A stretch of DNA of 64,000 nucleotides, taken from Lagopus muta (taxonomy: Eukaryota > Chordata > Aves > Galliformes > Phasianidae). Below, piece after piece: positions 1 to 9,696 of this stretch. Both the position numbers and the translations under genes were made by a program. How positions within the stretch are numbered: the stretch's first letter is position 1; each line of letters starts with the position of its first letter. The notes beneath the pieces were generated by a model. That model saw only the letters and a list, made by a program, of their open reading frames with translations. It had not been told where the DNA came from and searched no databases. The stretch covers positions 20,779,433 to 20,843,432 of the forward strand of contig NC_064439.1 of NCBI RefSeq assembly GCF_023343835.1. Reading direction: 5' to 3'.

Positions 1-1221
1 ACTAGGTCAAATCACCCAGAATGTGCACATGACATGCTTGTGCCCAGGCAAATATTTACTCCTTAGCTCTCTGCTGATGTCCGTCTGCTGACCAGTACAC
101 TCTGCTCACATTTCTGTACCTAAATGCAGGGATCTCGATGTGACTGCAGCTCATTTCAGTTATATAAAATTTGGCTTTTATTATCATTTAGCCAATTGCA
201 CATAACTCTTCCTAGTCTCCCAGGTACCACTTCAGAAAGGAAAAGTCTCCTTATACCTGCTAAGACCTTGAATACCAATACCTTAAACTAGAACCTTATG
301 CACAAAATTCGAAATACATCTTGGGAATTCTAGAGGTCTGATCTAGCTTTGCCTACTACTTTATCTAATATCACAGGACACATTGTGTAATGACAGAATG
401 AATAGACTGAATTTGGTAAGAACCTAATTCATGAAAGTCTGGAAGGTTTTGGGGGGAGGAGTCATGCTTAGAAAATTGTACGTTTCTCTACAGCTTAGTC
501 AGTGTTAAAAGTCAGAACCAAAGGCTAGCTTAAGGCAAAAAGTAACAGAAATACGAATAAGCTCCAAGAGATACAAAGCACTGAATCCAACCAACCAGTG
601 CCTCCTTAGGTGTACATGGGAAAGGAGTTCACGAGCTAGAGTACTGAATAAAAGTAAAAGCTCAATTTCACAGATTATCTGCAAGTTTGAAAGACCTTAC
701 AAAAAAACCTATCCTTAAAATTGCTTAAGGAAATGATAAAATGCTCTGACAGAATACAACAGCATAACAAGTAAAACGATGTTACTACTGCAGTGGTAAC
801 ATGAAGAGGACATCTCACAGTGTACAGCCTTGCAGGGTTTGTATCTTGAACTGTAGACTTTTATTTAAAATTTATTTTTAAGTGGCAGAAAGGATGGAAA
901 GTCATTTTTATTGGGTTTTTTTTTTTTTTTGGTAGTTTGTTTGTTTGTTTTTCCAGAAAGCAAGCAGTGAAAAAAGACAAAGGAAAAAAAAAATTAAAAT
1001 TACTCTTATTTTCAGAAATAGTTAAAGGTTATCAGGGAGGGTAAAGATTTCAATTAACCACCATATTTGATATAATTAAAAAAAAAAACAAAACACATAC
1101 TTAATGAACATATTAGCAGAAGTTTACAAACCACATATATGCAGTCAGCATGCTCCATTAAACCAAAGAGCAATCACTTTGCAAAGATTTTCTCTGTAGC
1201 AAGCTTAATAGTTTGCCTTAC
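1..1221 (-). other. SLC25A40: SLC25A40 intron (to the left of its first coding exon)
   Basis: This AT-rich stretch follows the donor of the SLC25A40 coding exon when read on the minus strand. I looked for the next carrier exon, which should begin with the PxDxxK signature of mitochondrial carriers, and saw none, so the intron probably continues out of the window. It contains a T-run with GTTT repeats near 915-950 and short A-runs near 1078-1088. Nothing else is recognisable. Confidence 0.55.
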
Positions 1222-1315
1222 CAAACAATGATGTAATTATAGCTCCGCAGCAAGAGGACACTGCCTGCTGAATAGTGGTTGTTTTGCTGAAGTTACTATT
1301 ACTCGTCTCAGCCAT
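1222..1315 (-). CDS. SLC25A40: SLC25A40 first coding exon (partial gene, mitochondrial carrier)
   Basis: SLC25A40 is an inner-membrane mitochondrial carrier of the SLC25 family, linked in the literature to mitochondrial glutathione import. Only its N-terminus is visible. Read on the minus strand, the ATG is at 1315-1313 and encodes 31 codons plus one base, ending at a TTTG|GTAAGG donor (GT at 1221-1220). The peptide begins MAETSNSN and contains TTTIQQAVSSCCGAIITSLF. This resembles the start of vertebrate SLC25A40, where a Q-Q...SC-GAI-TS pattern opens transmembrane helix 1. The upstream acceptor is probably the AG at 1326-1325, leaving a short 5'UTR stretch in the exon, but another AG lies a little further upstream. 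The call rests on this similarity plus the divergent position next to DBF4, which matches known synteny. The carrier repeats themselves are outside the window. Confidence 0.72.
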
Positions 1316-2019
1316 CGCTTTATCCTCGGAGAAGAAAAATCTATTGAGGAACAGAAGAAGTATATTGCAAGACTGTGCTTACAACTTGCAGAAAAATGAA
1401 GTAAAAAATATTTTTAATTTTTACTAATGCATTACATATAAGCAGCAGTAATGTAAGAAAATGTAATATAGGGAACTCAGGTTTTTGGCTTTGTGGGGTT
1501 TTGTTTGAAATTAAGTTTTCTAAATAACAGGAAAACTTTCTAAACTTTGTAACATAAGGTACCTGATACTTTACAAACCACATTAAATATGTAACATACC
1601 TTACATTTTTGTGGCAACAAAGGCCTTAGGAGCATGTCAATGGCCTGTACAAAGGTAAATGCCCTGCCTGCAGCCCATACACTGCAGCAGAGCAGAGCAC
1701 TTCGTCCAGACCCCCCCTCTTGCTTCTGTCGTTCCTATGAGAAAATCCAGAGAGGTCTCCTGGTGAATTCAAATCACAGCCTTTTGGTAATGGCTTCCTG
1801 AGCAATCTCCTTAAACAACAAGCAGTGACTGACTGGCATTAATGCTGCCAGTAAATATTAATTCCTTTAACAAATCCTGCAGTGCAGTTTCACAGGCAAG
1901 GACTCAATACCTTAGAAATGTAAGCACAGACTCTAGAAATAAGGAGCTAATATAAATCTAGGCAGAAAAAGAAAACAAAAAGAAAACCAAACAAAAAGCC
2001 AAACGAGCCCATTTTCAGG

Positions 2020-2150
2020 ACACAAAATCCCAAAATGACATCCTGCGTTGAAGAGGATTCACAAGGATCACTGAGCCCAGCTTCTTGCTCCACACAGGAC
2101 CACCTGAAAAACAAATCCGATGGCTTGAGGGCCATACCTTTGAAAATGCA
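2020..2150 (-). mobile_element. CR1 retrotransposon 3' fragment
   Basis: Read on the minus strand this resembles the 3' terminal region of a CR1 subfamily: a CTGTGTGGAGCAAGAAGCTG-like segment, then a GTGATCCTTGTG-like segment, then an end resembling the terminal CR1 octamer repeat. It is severely 5' truncated and diverged. It sits back to back with the plus-strand CR1 copy that starts near 2219. Confidence 0.6.
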
Positions 2151-2218
2151 CACAGATTTAGTAAGTGCAGTTGTGACTTTATTAGTTTGTATTGATCTAA
2201 GCTTTGTATTTGATCCAT

Positions 2219-2805
2219 AGGACAGGCTGGAAAGTTGGATGAAGAGGAACCCAATGAGGCTCAATGATGGTATGTGCAGAGTCCTACAGCTGGGAGGAAT
2301 AACCTTATCCTTCTGTACAAGTTAGGGGCTGACCTCCTGGAGAGGAGCTCTGCAGAGAAAGACCTGGGTGTCCTGGTGGACAACAGGCTGGCCATGAGCC
2401 AGCAGTGTGCCTTTGTGGCCAAGGCCAACGGTATACTAGGATGCATTATAAAGAGTGCAGCCAACAGGGTGATCCTCCCCTTCTTCTGTGCTCTGGTGAG
2501 GCCACACCTGGACTACTGTGTCCCATTCTGAGCTGCTCAGTCCAGGGAACTTCTGGAGCAGCAGGCGGCAAAGATGAGTGGGACCATCTCCCTGATGAGG
2601 AAACGCTGAGAGACATGGGACTGTTCAGCACGGAGATGAGAAGGCTGAGGGGGATCTTATCACTGTTTATAAATACCTAAAGTGGAGGGAGTCGAATGGA
2701 TGGGGCCGGGTTCTTTATAGTGGTGCCCAGTGTCAGGACAATGGCAATGGGCCGGATGATCTAAAGAAGTCCCTTCCAACCCTTACGACTCCGTGATTCT
2801 GTGAA
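2219..2805 (+). mobile_element. CR1 retrotransposon, 5'-truncated copy
   Basis: This copy contains the C-terminal end of the CR1 ORF2 reverse transcriptase and a shortened 3'UTR. The frame from about 2274 to 2531 reads KDLGVLVDNRLAMSQQCAF and later ALVRPHLDYC, the conserved block just before the end of CR1 ORF2. A stop and frameshift follow, so it is dead. The 3' end near 2790-2805 carries the typical GTGATTCTGTGA tail. It is antisense to SLC25A40 intron 1 and ends about 120 bp before the CpG island. Confidence 0.9.
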
Positions 2806-2873
2806 TGTTTTGCTACGTTCCCCGAGTTTAAAACGAAAGACGAGGCAACTGAGCAACGCCCACCAGGACTCAC

Positions 2874-3000
2874 CCCCAGAACCCGCCATACTGACATTTC
2901 CCTCCACACATTTAGGACCCTGCGGGTCTGAGGCGCTGCCCCTGCCGCCGCCACGCCCTCAGCACGGCGCGGAGAGCCGCAGCGCGTCTTCCCGTGTGAG
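2874..3000 (-). other. SLC25A40: Inferred SLC25A40 noncoding first exon
   Basis: A strong donor on the minus strand (GGGG|GTGAGT, boundary at 2874/2873) closes a CpG-rich stretch that would make a 5' noncoding exon for the divergent SLC25A40 transcript. The 5' end cannot be set from sequence; about 3000 is a guess. A second minus-strand donor-like site (GTGAGG, boundary near 3091/3090) is an alternative. This is inference from splice consensus and position only. Confidence 0.33.
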
Positions 3001-3036
3001 GATGGCAGTGAGGTGAGGCGGTACCCCTACGCAAGC

Positions 3037-3044
3037 TTCCCGCC
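3037..3044 (+). promoter_or_regulatory. E2F-type box TTCCCGCC (upstream)
   Basis: This is an exact match to a common E2F/DP core, about 300 bp before the DBF4 start codon, inside the CpG island. Such matches also occur by chance in GC-rich DNA; a second copy 80 bp away strengthens it. Confidence 0.45.
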
Positions 3045-3116
3045 CTCGCGCGGCCTCTTTTCCCCTCCCGCCACGCTGCGTTCCCCTCACCCCGCCTGGC
3101 GGCGCCTTCCCGCCCT

Positions 3117-3124
3117 CCCTCCCG
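3117..3124 (+). promoter_or_regulatory. E2F-type box TTCCCGCC (downstream)
   Basis: This is the second exact copy of the same core, about 210 bp before the DBF4 start codon and 80 bp from the first copy. Confidence 0.45.
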
Positions 3125-3315
3125 CCGGGGCGGGGCTCGCGCGCGGCGGACCGTTGGTAGCGCGCGGGCCGGGGCGGTAGCCCGTGAGCCGCGGAGCGCC
3201 GAGGCTCGGCCCCGTCCTGCCGGGAGACGAAAGGAGGGGGCGGCGGGGGCCGGCGGCCGAGGGAAGCGTAACAGCGGTGCCGCGCCCGCGTGTCTCCCGG
3301 CGGGAGTAGAGGAGG

Positions 3316-3321
3316 ATGTGA
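3316..3321 (+). promoter_or_regulatory. Start-stop minimal uORF in DBF4 5'UTR
   Basis: An ATG immediately followed by TGA (ATGTGA) lies 12 nt before the DBF4 initiator codon. If transcription starts upstream, as expected for the island, ribosomes would meet this codon pair first. Its context (G at -3, T at +4) is moderate. Start-stop elements are known in other genes to stall ribosomes and damp translation. The effect here is inferred. Confidence 0.5.
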
Positions 3322-3333
3322 GGCCGCGGGAAG

Positions 3334-3379
3334 ATGAAACCCGGCGCCGCAGAGGTCACCGACAAAGGAGCGCGTCCCC
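3334..3379 (+). CDS. DBF4: DBF4 exon 1 (coding part)
   Basis: It encodes 15 codons beginning MKPGAAEVTDKGARP and ends in phase 1 at CCCC|GTAAGT. This N-terminus is poorly conserved in the family. The exon lies in the CpG island. Confidence 0.8.
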
Positions 3380-6300
3380 GTAAGTGGCGGGGCCGGGTCT
3401 GCTGCCGGCGGGTGGGCCTGCGGCCGGCTTCGTTATTACGGCAGGGTAGCGCGCCGGCACTCCCTCCCGGCGATTTTGCCCTTTCGCTTCGCCCGGCGTC
3501 GGGAATCGATCGTTAAAAGCCGAATTGAAGAGGGACGCGAGCCGGCTGCCGTCAGGCCCTGCCCCGCGCGGCCCCTCCACGGCCAGCTCCGTGCCGCCAT
3601 CCGCGGCTGCGAGGGGCGGGCGGCTGAGCGGGGAGCCCTGCTGGCGCGGTGCTGCTAACGAACTCTTGCTAACTGCGGGCCTTGAGTTAGCCTAGCGAGT
3701 TCGGTGCGCGTTTTTCAGTGGTGGCCGCAGTAATTTTTGAGGTGCCCTGTGTGCCGGGTGTAACGCGGTGTTTGATCCCTTCAGAATTTCTCTTGCTCGT
3801 CTGCTCATTTGTGGCTCAAGACTTCATTTTCTCTTCAGCTTCCAAACGAGTTACGTTGTCTAAAGCCTCCACGTTTCCTATTTGTCTGCTTCTGCTTTCT
3901 CAGGTTCTACCGAATTAACTGCTCTTCCTGCTTTACTTCTATGTGTTCATAACCACTGCTGGGAGAATACAGCGGTAGTGGTGGCTTTGCTTCCCCCTGT
4001 TAAGGCAGTTTCAGCGAAGGAGAGAATGGGTGGAAGAGGTACTGTTTTGACTTTAGAAGATGCCTGCTCAGTTCCTGCGTCAGCCCTCTGTCCTTTCTGA
4101 ACTTCTCCAAAGGAAAATAACCAGGAGCTGACCCGCAGTCACTGAGGAGACAAGTGGTTTAAAATCACCAATATGCCAGGCTTGGATGATTGAGCCTCCG
4201 TCATAGGTTGTAAAAGGACTCCTGGAATGGATGCAAGTAGGAATGGTTGCTCACACTTGAGTGCGCTTAGGATTCCACGAAGTGTTCCTCCTCTTCGGAA
4301 TTCCATGCCTCTATTGATTGTGTCCTCTGGTACATACAGTATCACTTTCTTTTTATTTTCTACCTAACTGCTGGTTTGGGGTTTATGCTCCATAGTTCTT
4401 ATACTGGAATAAACTATTCAGCCATTATCTCTGCTCTTTTTATTTATCGTATTTCCCCTAAATCACTTATTTTGCCCACTGACCACCTATCTGTGAGATA
4501 ATTCCACATGCTTTTGATCATTTTTTTTATGCTTTTTTCTCTTTCTTGGTTGTAGAGTACACACTCAACTCCTCATGCACATTTTTTCCTCTTAAAGCTG
4601 CACGTGTTATTTAAGTGTGGGGATTCATGAATTTATATAGTGGTATAATAAAATTGCCCAATCAATTTTCTGGTTTTTTTTTTTTTAGCAATTTCTGTTA
4701 GATTTTTTGTTCTTACTTTTTTTTTTTTTTTTTTCGTTGATACTCATTGTACATACAATGTTTCTCTTCTGAAATGAGACTTAACTCTACCCAGACTGAT
4801 CTATTTTAATTCTTTAAATTTCCTTATTTAAATGTCTATTCTGACAGAGTTGAGTGGATGGTACTGAGTTGATCATCAGGTTTTTAATTCCAGTACCTGA
4901 AGGGGGCCTACCGGAAAGCTGCAGAGTGATTCTTTGTAAGGGCAGGTAGCGACAGGACAAGAGAAAATGGCTTTAAACATGACGAGGGTAGATTTAGACT
5001 AGATATCAAGAAAAAATTCTTTACTGTGAGGGTGGTGAGACACTGGCACGGATTGCTCAGCAGGGCTGTGGATGCCACTTCCCCGGAGGCATTCAAGGCC
5101 AGGCTGGATGGGGCTGTGAGCAACCTGGTGTAGAGGGAGGTGTTCCTGCCTGTAGCAGGGGGGTGGAACTGGATGATCTTAAAGGTCCCTTCCAACTCAA
5201 GCCATTCTGTGATTCATTCTATGATTCAATTGCTGTATGTTGTCTCTTAGTTTAAGAGAAAAATTCACTAGAAGAGAAAGAGTGGTTGTAACTACAGTGA
5301 TTCTGGAACTTTAAGCAAACTTCCTGAGTCTCAGGTGGGTGCTGAAAAATGAGATGAATAGTACGATCTTCCTCTCCTATTTTTTCTGTTTCATGGGCTT
5401 TTGCCTTGTTTTTGTTCTGTTGCTTCTATATGAATCCCCTTTTTTCTTAGATGAAAAAGTGAGAGGCCAGTCTTTTTTCCTTTAAAATAGTGCTTTTGTG
5501 ATAATTGGGGACTGTACCAGTAGTGTATGTACTGTGCTGTGGAGATGGAAAATGGTTAACAAAGTGGAGGAGAAAACTGATGGTGTTGTATGGCAACTGA
5601 AATAAAAAAATCCATCTTGGCACATGATTTAAAAAAACAAAAAACAAACAAACAAAAACCAAAAAACAAACTTAAAGGCTCTTTGTTATTTATGTCTTGT
5701 TTTTGACATGTTTAACATGTAGGTCTTTATTAAATGTCTTATATTACATGGAAGTTTGCCTTCTTTCATTTTAAAAAGAGAACCCACATTTCATACAGTC
5801 TAATTCTTTTTTGGCAGCAGATGAAATGCAAGCAAAAACAGAAAAGATAAAATCTTCTCTGAAGAGCGTGAAAAAAGAAGTAGGAAAACCAGAGAAACTG
5901 AAATATAAACCACTCACTGGAAAAGTGTTTTACCTCGATATTCCATCAAATGTGATCTCTGAAAAAATAGGGAAGGATCTTAAAGAACTGGGAGGGGTAA
6001 GTTAACATTCAAATGAAACTGAAAGAAAATCTGCATCTGGAATGGCTGTTCCGTGTACTGTGCTACTGTGTCTTAATGTTACATTTATTTTAGATGTGAA
6101 GGAGTTTTATTTTTTAATGTTACTTTAATGTCTAGTATAGATAATCAGCTTATCAAGAAGTTTTTGTGGGGTTTTTGTTTGTTTTTAGTGGAAGTAGTTT
6201 TGCTATCTGTAGCAGAAGTTTTTATCATAGAGGTTTGTTTTCAGCTGATGTTTCATTTACTTGGATTTTTATCCAAGTGCCATAAGAATGATGAACCCGA

Positions 6301-9300
6301 AAGAGGTTAGAGGAAGTGTTCTGCATATGTTTATGGAAAGTTGCATATTCTTTTAGCTTGGTGTGGGTTATTTGTTAAGATTGTCTTTTACTTGAATGAT
6401 TTGATAGTTTGTATGCATTTAATCAGATCATATATGTGATAATTTCCCAAATTTTCTAATACATTTTATGTTTAGAGGCTACTTAAGGCTACTTATAAGG
6501 CTACTTATGTTTAGAGGCTAGAAGTATAATGGGAGAGTGGTTTGACTTATTTTTTTTTTTCCTCAAGTACAGGCTGAGGCTTATAAAGGCTGAGCTGGAA
6601 TATTATCACCTAGCAGAGGGAGGAGATATGCACCCCTCTTGGCATTCAGGGCAGGTTGTGGGCAAAGAACTGAAGAAAGAGCTTTTGTGTGGTTGGTGGG
6701 CCTGAGAGGATGTAGAGAGGAACAAAAAGTTTTGAGAGATTGCAGTGGAACATCAACTCCTCAATATCGTGGTTGAAATGTGAGCTAAATAGAGGAGCAG
6801 AGTTAGGATACAGGACTAAAGTGGCATGAGATAAGGTGTCAAAAACAAACAAACAAAACCCAACAACCCCACATTGACTTCTTGATGGTTTTCTTTTTCT
6901 TTTCTTTTTTATCTTTAAAGGCATTTCTTCTTTAAAAGGTACCCTGGAGCTCTTTAAACAAAAAGCTTTGCATAGCTAATTCCACTTACATTCTGGATTT
7001 TAAACTTAATGTTTTGAAGTACTCATTCTTCTACAATGAGCAAACAGCTGTGAAAGCCACGTTTTTAAGAGCAATACCTCAGCCCATTCTGGTGGCATTT
7101 TCACAAGAATGGCTGATAAGGCTTGGGTGTGGTGAGGAGCAGCAGCAGGAAATTGAAATGCTCTGTAACATCGGCAGTCAGCTGAGAGGATCAGCTCTAG
7201 CGCTGGATCAGGCTGCCTGGAGAGGTGCTGGGGTTTCCTCTTGAAGATGCTCAAAGCCAGCAAGAAAATTTTGGTGGTTAAAGTTGTGTACTACTTTCAT
7301 AATCAGGTTTTTACACTTTCAGCCTTATTGTTTGACCTCAGTAAGGCATTTCAGTAAATGCTTTCTGCACAGAGTATGCTAATGAAGATTGTTTGCACTG
7401 AAATCATAAATTCTGATGGGGGAAATACAGCATTTTCGTACTCACTAAAACAAAATGTATTACTCTGTTCAAGCTTCTATGCTTCTGAGAGGCGTTATGA
7501 ACTCTGTAGGTGTGAAATGGGGTAACCATTGTTTCACAATAGTTCCATTTTTCTGTGGTTTCTGAAATTCATTGTTATATCTCCTTGCAAACTGTAAATT
7601 ATGTTTGCTTATGCATCTGTGAGCTCAGTTTAGCTGAATACTTCATAACTTCTGTTAAATTACATAAAATGTGGTTTCCTTTGAATTATTCTGTAATTTC
7701 TCAGTGCACTGAGTTCTATTTGGAAAGTATTATAGTTCAAGAAATGGTAATGGTAAATGGTAATAATCAAAACCAATCAAAAAGAAACAACTTCATTTTA
7801 AGTTAGAAAATCAGAAGTGAAACTGTAAACCTTTTGACTGGTAAGATCTTACTGCAGTTCAGTTGTCTTTTTTTTTTAAATATCTTCCTGATGATTCTGT
7901 TTTCTGAGTGTAAAAGTAGATTTGTTTAGAAGTTTTGTCTCTTCAGTGCACACAAAGCAAGAAGGGAATTACTAATCTATTGTCCTGAAGTAACAGTTTG
8001 CTTTATTTCTTTTTATTTAGCGAGTGGAGAGTTTTCTTAGCAAAGATATCAGCTATCTGGTGTCCAGTAAAAAGGAGGCAAAATTTGCACCAACTCTCAG
8101 TCAGATTTCTCCAGTTCCTAGCCCAGAATCTGTATGTAATGGAGGGAATGGTACATCTCATCCCAGCAACCGAAAAGATCGACAGGATGGAAGTTCATTT
8201 AAGGCAGCAGATGCAGTAAGTTTCTCTAATAATAATGCTGCAAAACAACTACAACCTGGGAGATGCACTATGAGAATTTTTCTCCTGTCTTGTTTCCTCG
8301 TGTTGTTAATGCAAATACGCCCAGAAGTAGTCTTTGGTAGTTCAATGAAATAATTATGGTTGAACATTGCGTATCAGGTTTTTGGTTTTTTTTTAATTCT
8401 TATGTGATTGTATTAATTTCAGCAGTTTGCTTCTGAGTTTCTGCAGATTTACCTGAAGTCTGTTCCATTGGCAAGTTTAGAACCCTCACTATCCTGACTT
8501 GATACTTTAGGAACTTAGGTGTGGGGCGGTTCATGTGTTGGCCTTCATTGCACTGGGTGGCTGAGGTCACCTCTTCTTGACAATAACCTGGATAGGTGAA
8601 GGCATGTTCATTACAAATGTACAGAATATAGTACAAAAGGAGCTCCTGATGGTAGAAAAGGCAGAGATAATTATGGCTGAGGCTGTAGTTACATTCATGG
8701 CTGGTAGCTAAATTTAGCACATGTTCAATGGATGAAACCTCATCTTTTGGTGTATCCCACAGGCTGCTCATTCACACCATCTTTCTTGATCCAGCAGTTG
8801 ACATTGCTTCAGCCATTCAATGAACCTGCTTTGGTTGAAAACTAATTTTCTTTTTTCCCCTCAGAATGCATGAACCCCAAAACCACCTTGTGTGAAAAAT
8901 GCAAATTCATGAAAAATAACTATAAAATAAACAAAAGGAGACTATTGAAGACTTTTGATAGTAACAATTCTTTAATTTGCCTTACCTTGTACTTTCTGAA
9001 ACGAAATCTAACTTGCTATGAATGTATTTCTGTTCTAATATAGGTACGTTTGAGCAGAGGAAAATCCTTAGCTGAAAAAGCAATCAGAGAGCAGGTAAGC
9101 TGGGTAATCCATACATTTCTACTTCTGAGGAATTTTGATCCTGAAGTTCTGGAAAACAAGCACTAGTGAGAATGATGGTGGTCTGAGACAGGGGTGTCTC
9201 ATGGGGCGTTCAGGCAGAAATTGGGGATTGTTCTAAGCAGAGCACGTGTCAGATTGTGTTTTCTGGATACTTCCTGAAGAACTGAAAGTCTTACGGTCTT

Positions 9301-9652
9301 ATAATCAGTATTATATTTTATCAAGATTGTAATTGTAGCTGGCATTTGAAAAGTGCTTGTGAAGTTGAAGTGAATGTACAAATTCATTGTCTTCAAGTAG
9401 TAGATACTATAACATATGGCAGTAGAGAATTGCTTTTGGCTTTGTGAGGCATTAACTGCAATCCTTTGATAGCCAAGTGTTGTGATGTGGAGATGGAGAA
9501 GTCAATTGAGGATAGCTGTAATATTTTGGCAGGAAGTACATAAACAGTCTACAGTTGGATCTCAGCTTTTGTAAGATAGTTGTTATTATAAGGTGTAGTA
9601 TATTTATATTTATTACATTTTGTTTGATCTGCAGCTCAAAATGAGAATTTCT

Positions 9653-9696
<44 letters not shown>

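Larger units (their letters stand above)
1325..2873 (-). other. SLC25A40: Probable SLC25A40 intron 1
   Basis: This lies between the first coding exon and a strong minus-strand donor (GTGAGT, reading down from 2873) near the CpG island. It holds two CR1 fragments, listed separately. The remainder, about 1325-2019, is AT-rich with no coding signal. The assignment to intron 1 depends on the inferred noncoding exon just right of 2873. Confidence 0.4.
2925..3660. promoter_or_regulatory. CpG island, probable shared SLC25A40/DBF4 promoter
   Basis: GC- and CpG-dense DNA appears abruptly between AT-rich flanks and covers the DBF4 first exon and the presumed SLC25A40 5' end. No TATA box stands out. 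Two identical TTCCCGCC boxes, the E2F/DP consensus type, lie at 3037-3044 and 3117-3124. DBF4 is known in mammals to be induced at G1/S through E2F, so the boxes fit. Bidirectional use is inferred from the head-to-head gene order. Confidence 0.75.

Noticed and set aside
1947-2264. 105-codon minus-strand open frame
   Set aside because: It includes the minus-strand CR1 tail and ends in a Phe-rich stretch from an A-rich run; a by-product of repeats.
2274-2531. Open frame that might look like a host gene
   Set aside because: It is the end of CR1 ORF2 (reverse transcriptase), truncated and out of any transcript context. The same applies to 43797-44201 and 56030-56368.
3087-3580. Minus-strand open frames over the DBF4 CpG island
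   Set aside because: Pro/Arg/Gly-rich composition with no motif, overlapping DBF4 exon 1; best explained by GC-rich composition.
9189-9207. CAGGGGTGTCTCATGGGGC as a possible hAT transposon end
   Set aside because: It resembles the start of some Charlie/hAT inverted repeats, but no matching inverted end or 8-bp target duplication was found nearby.
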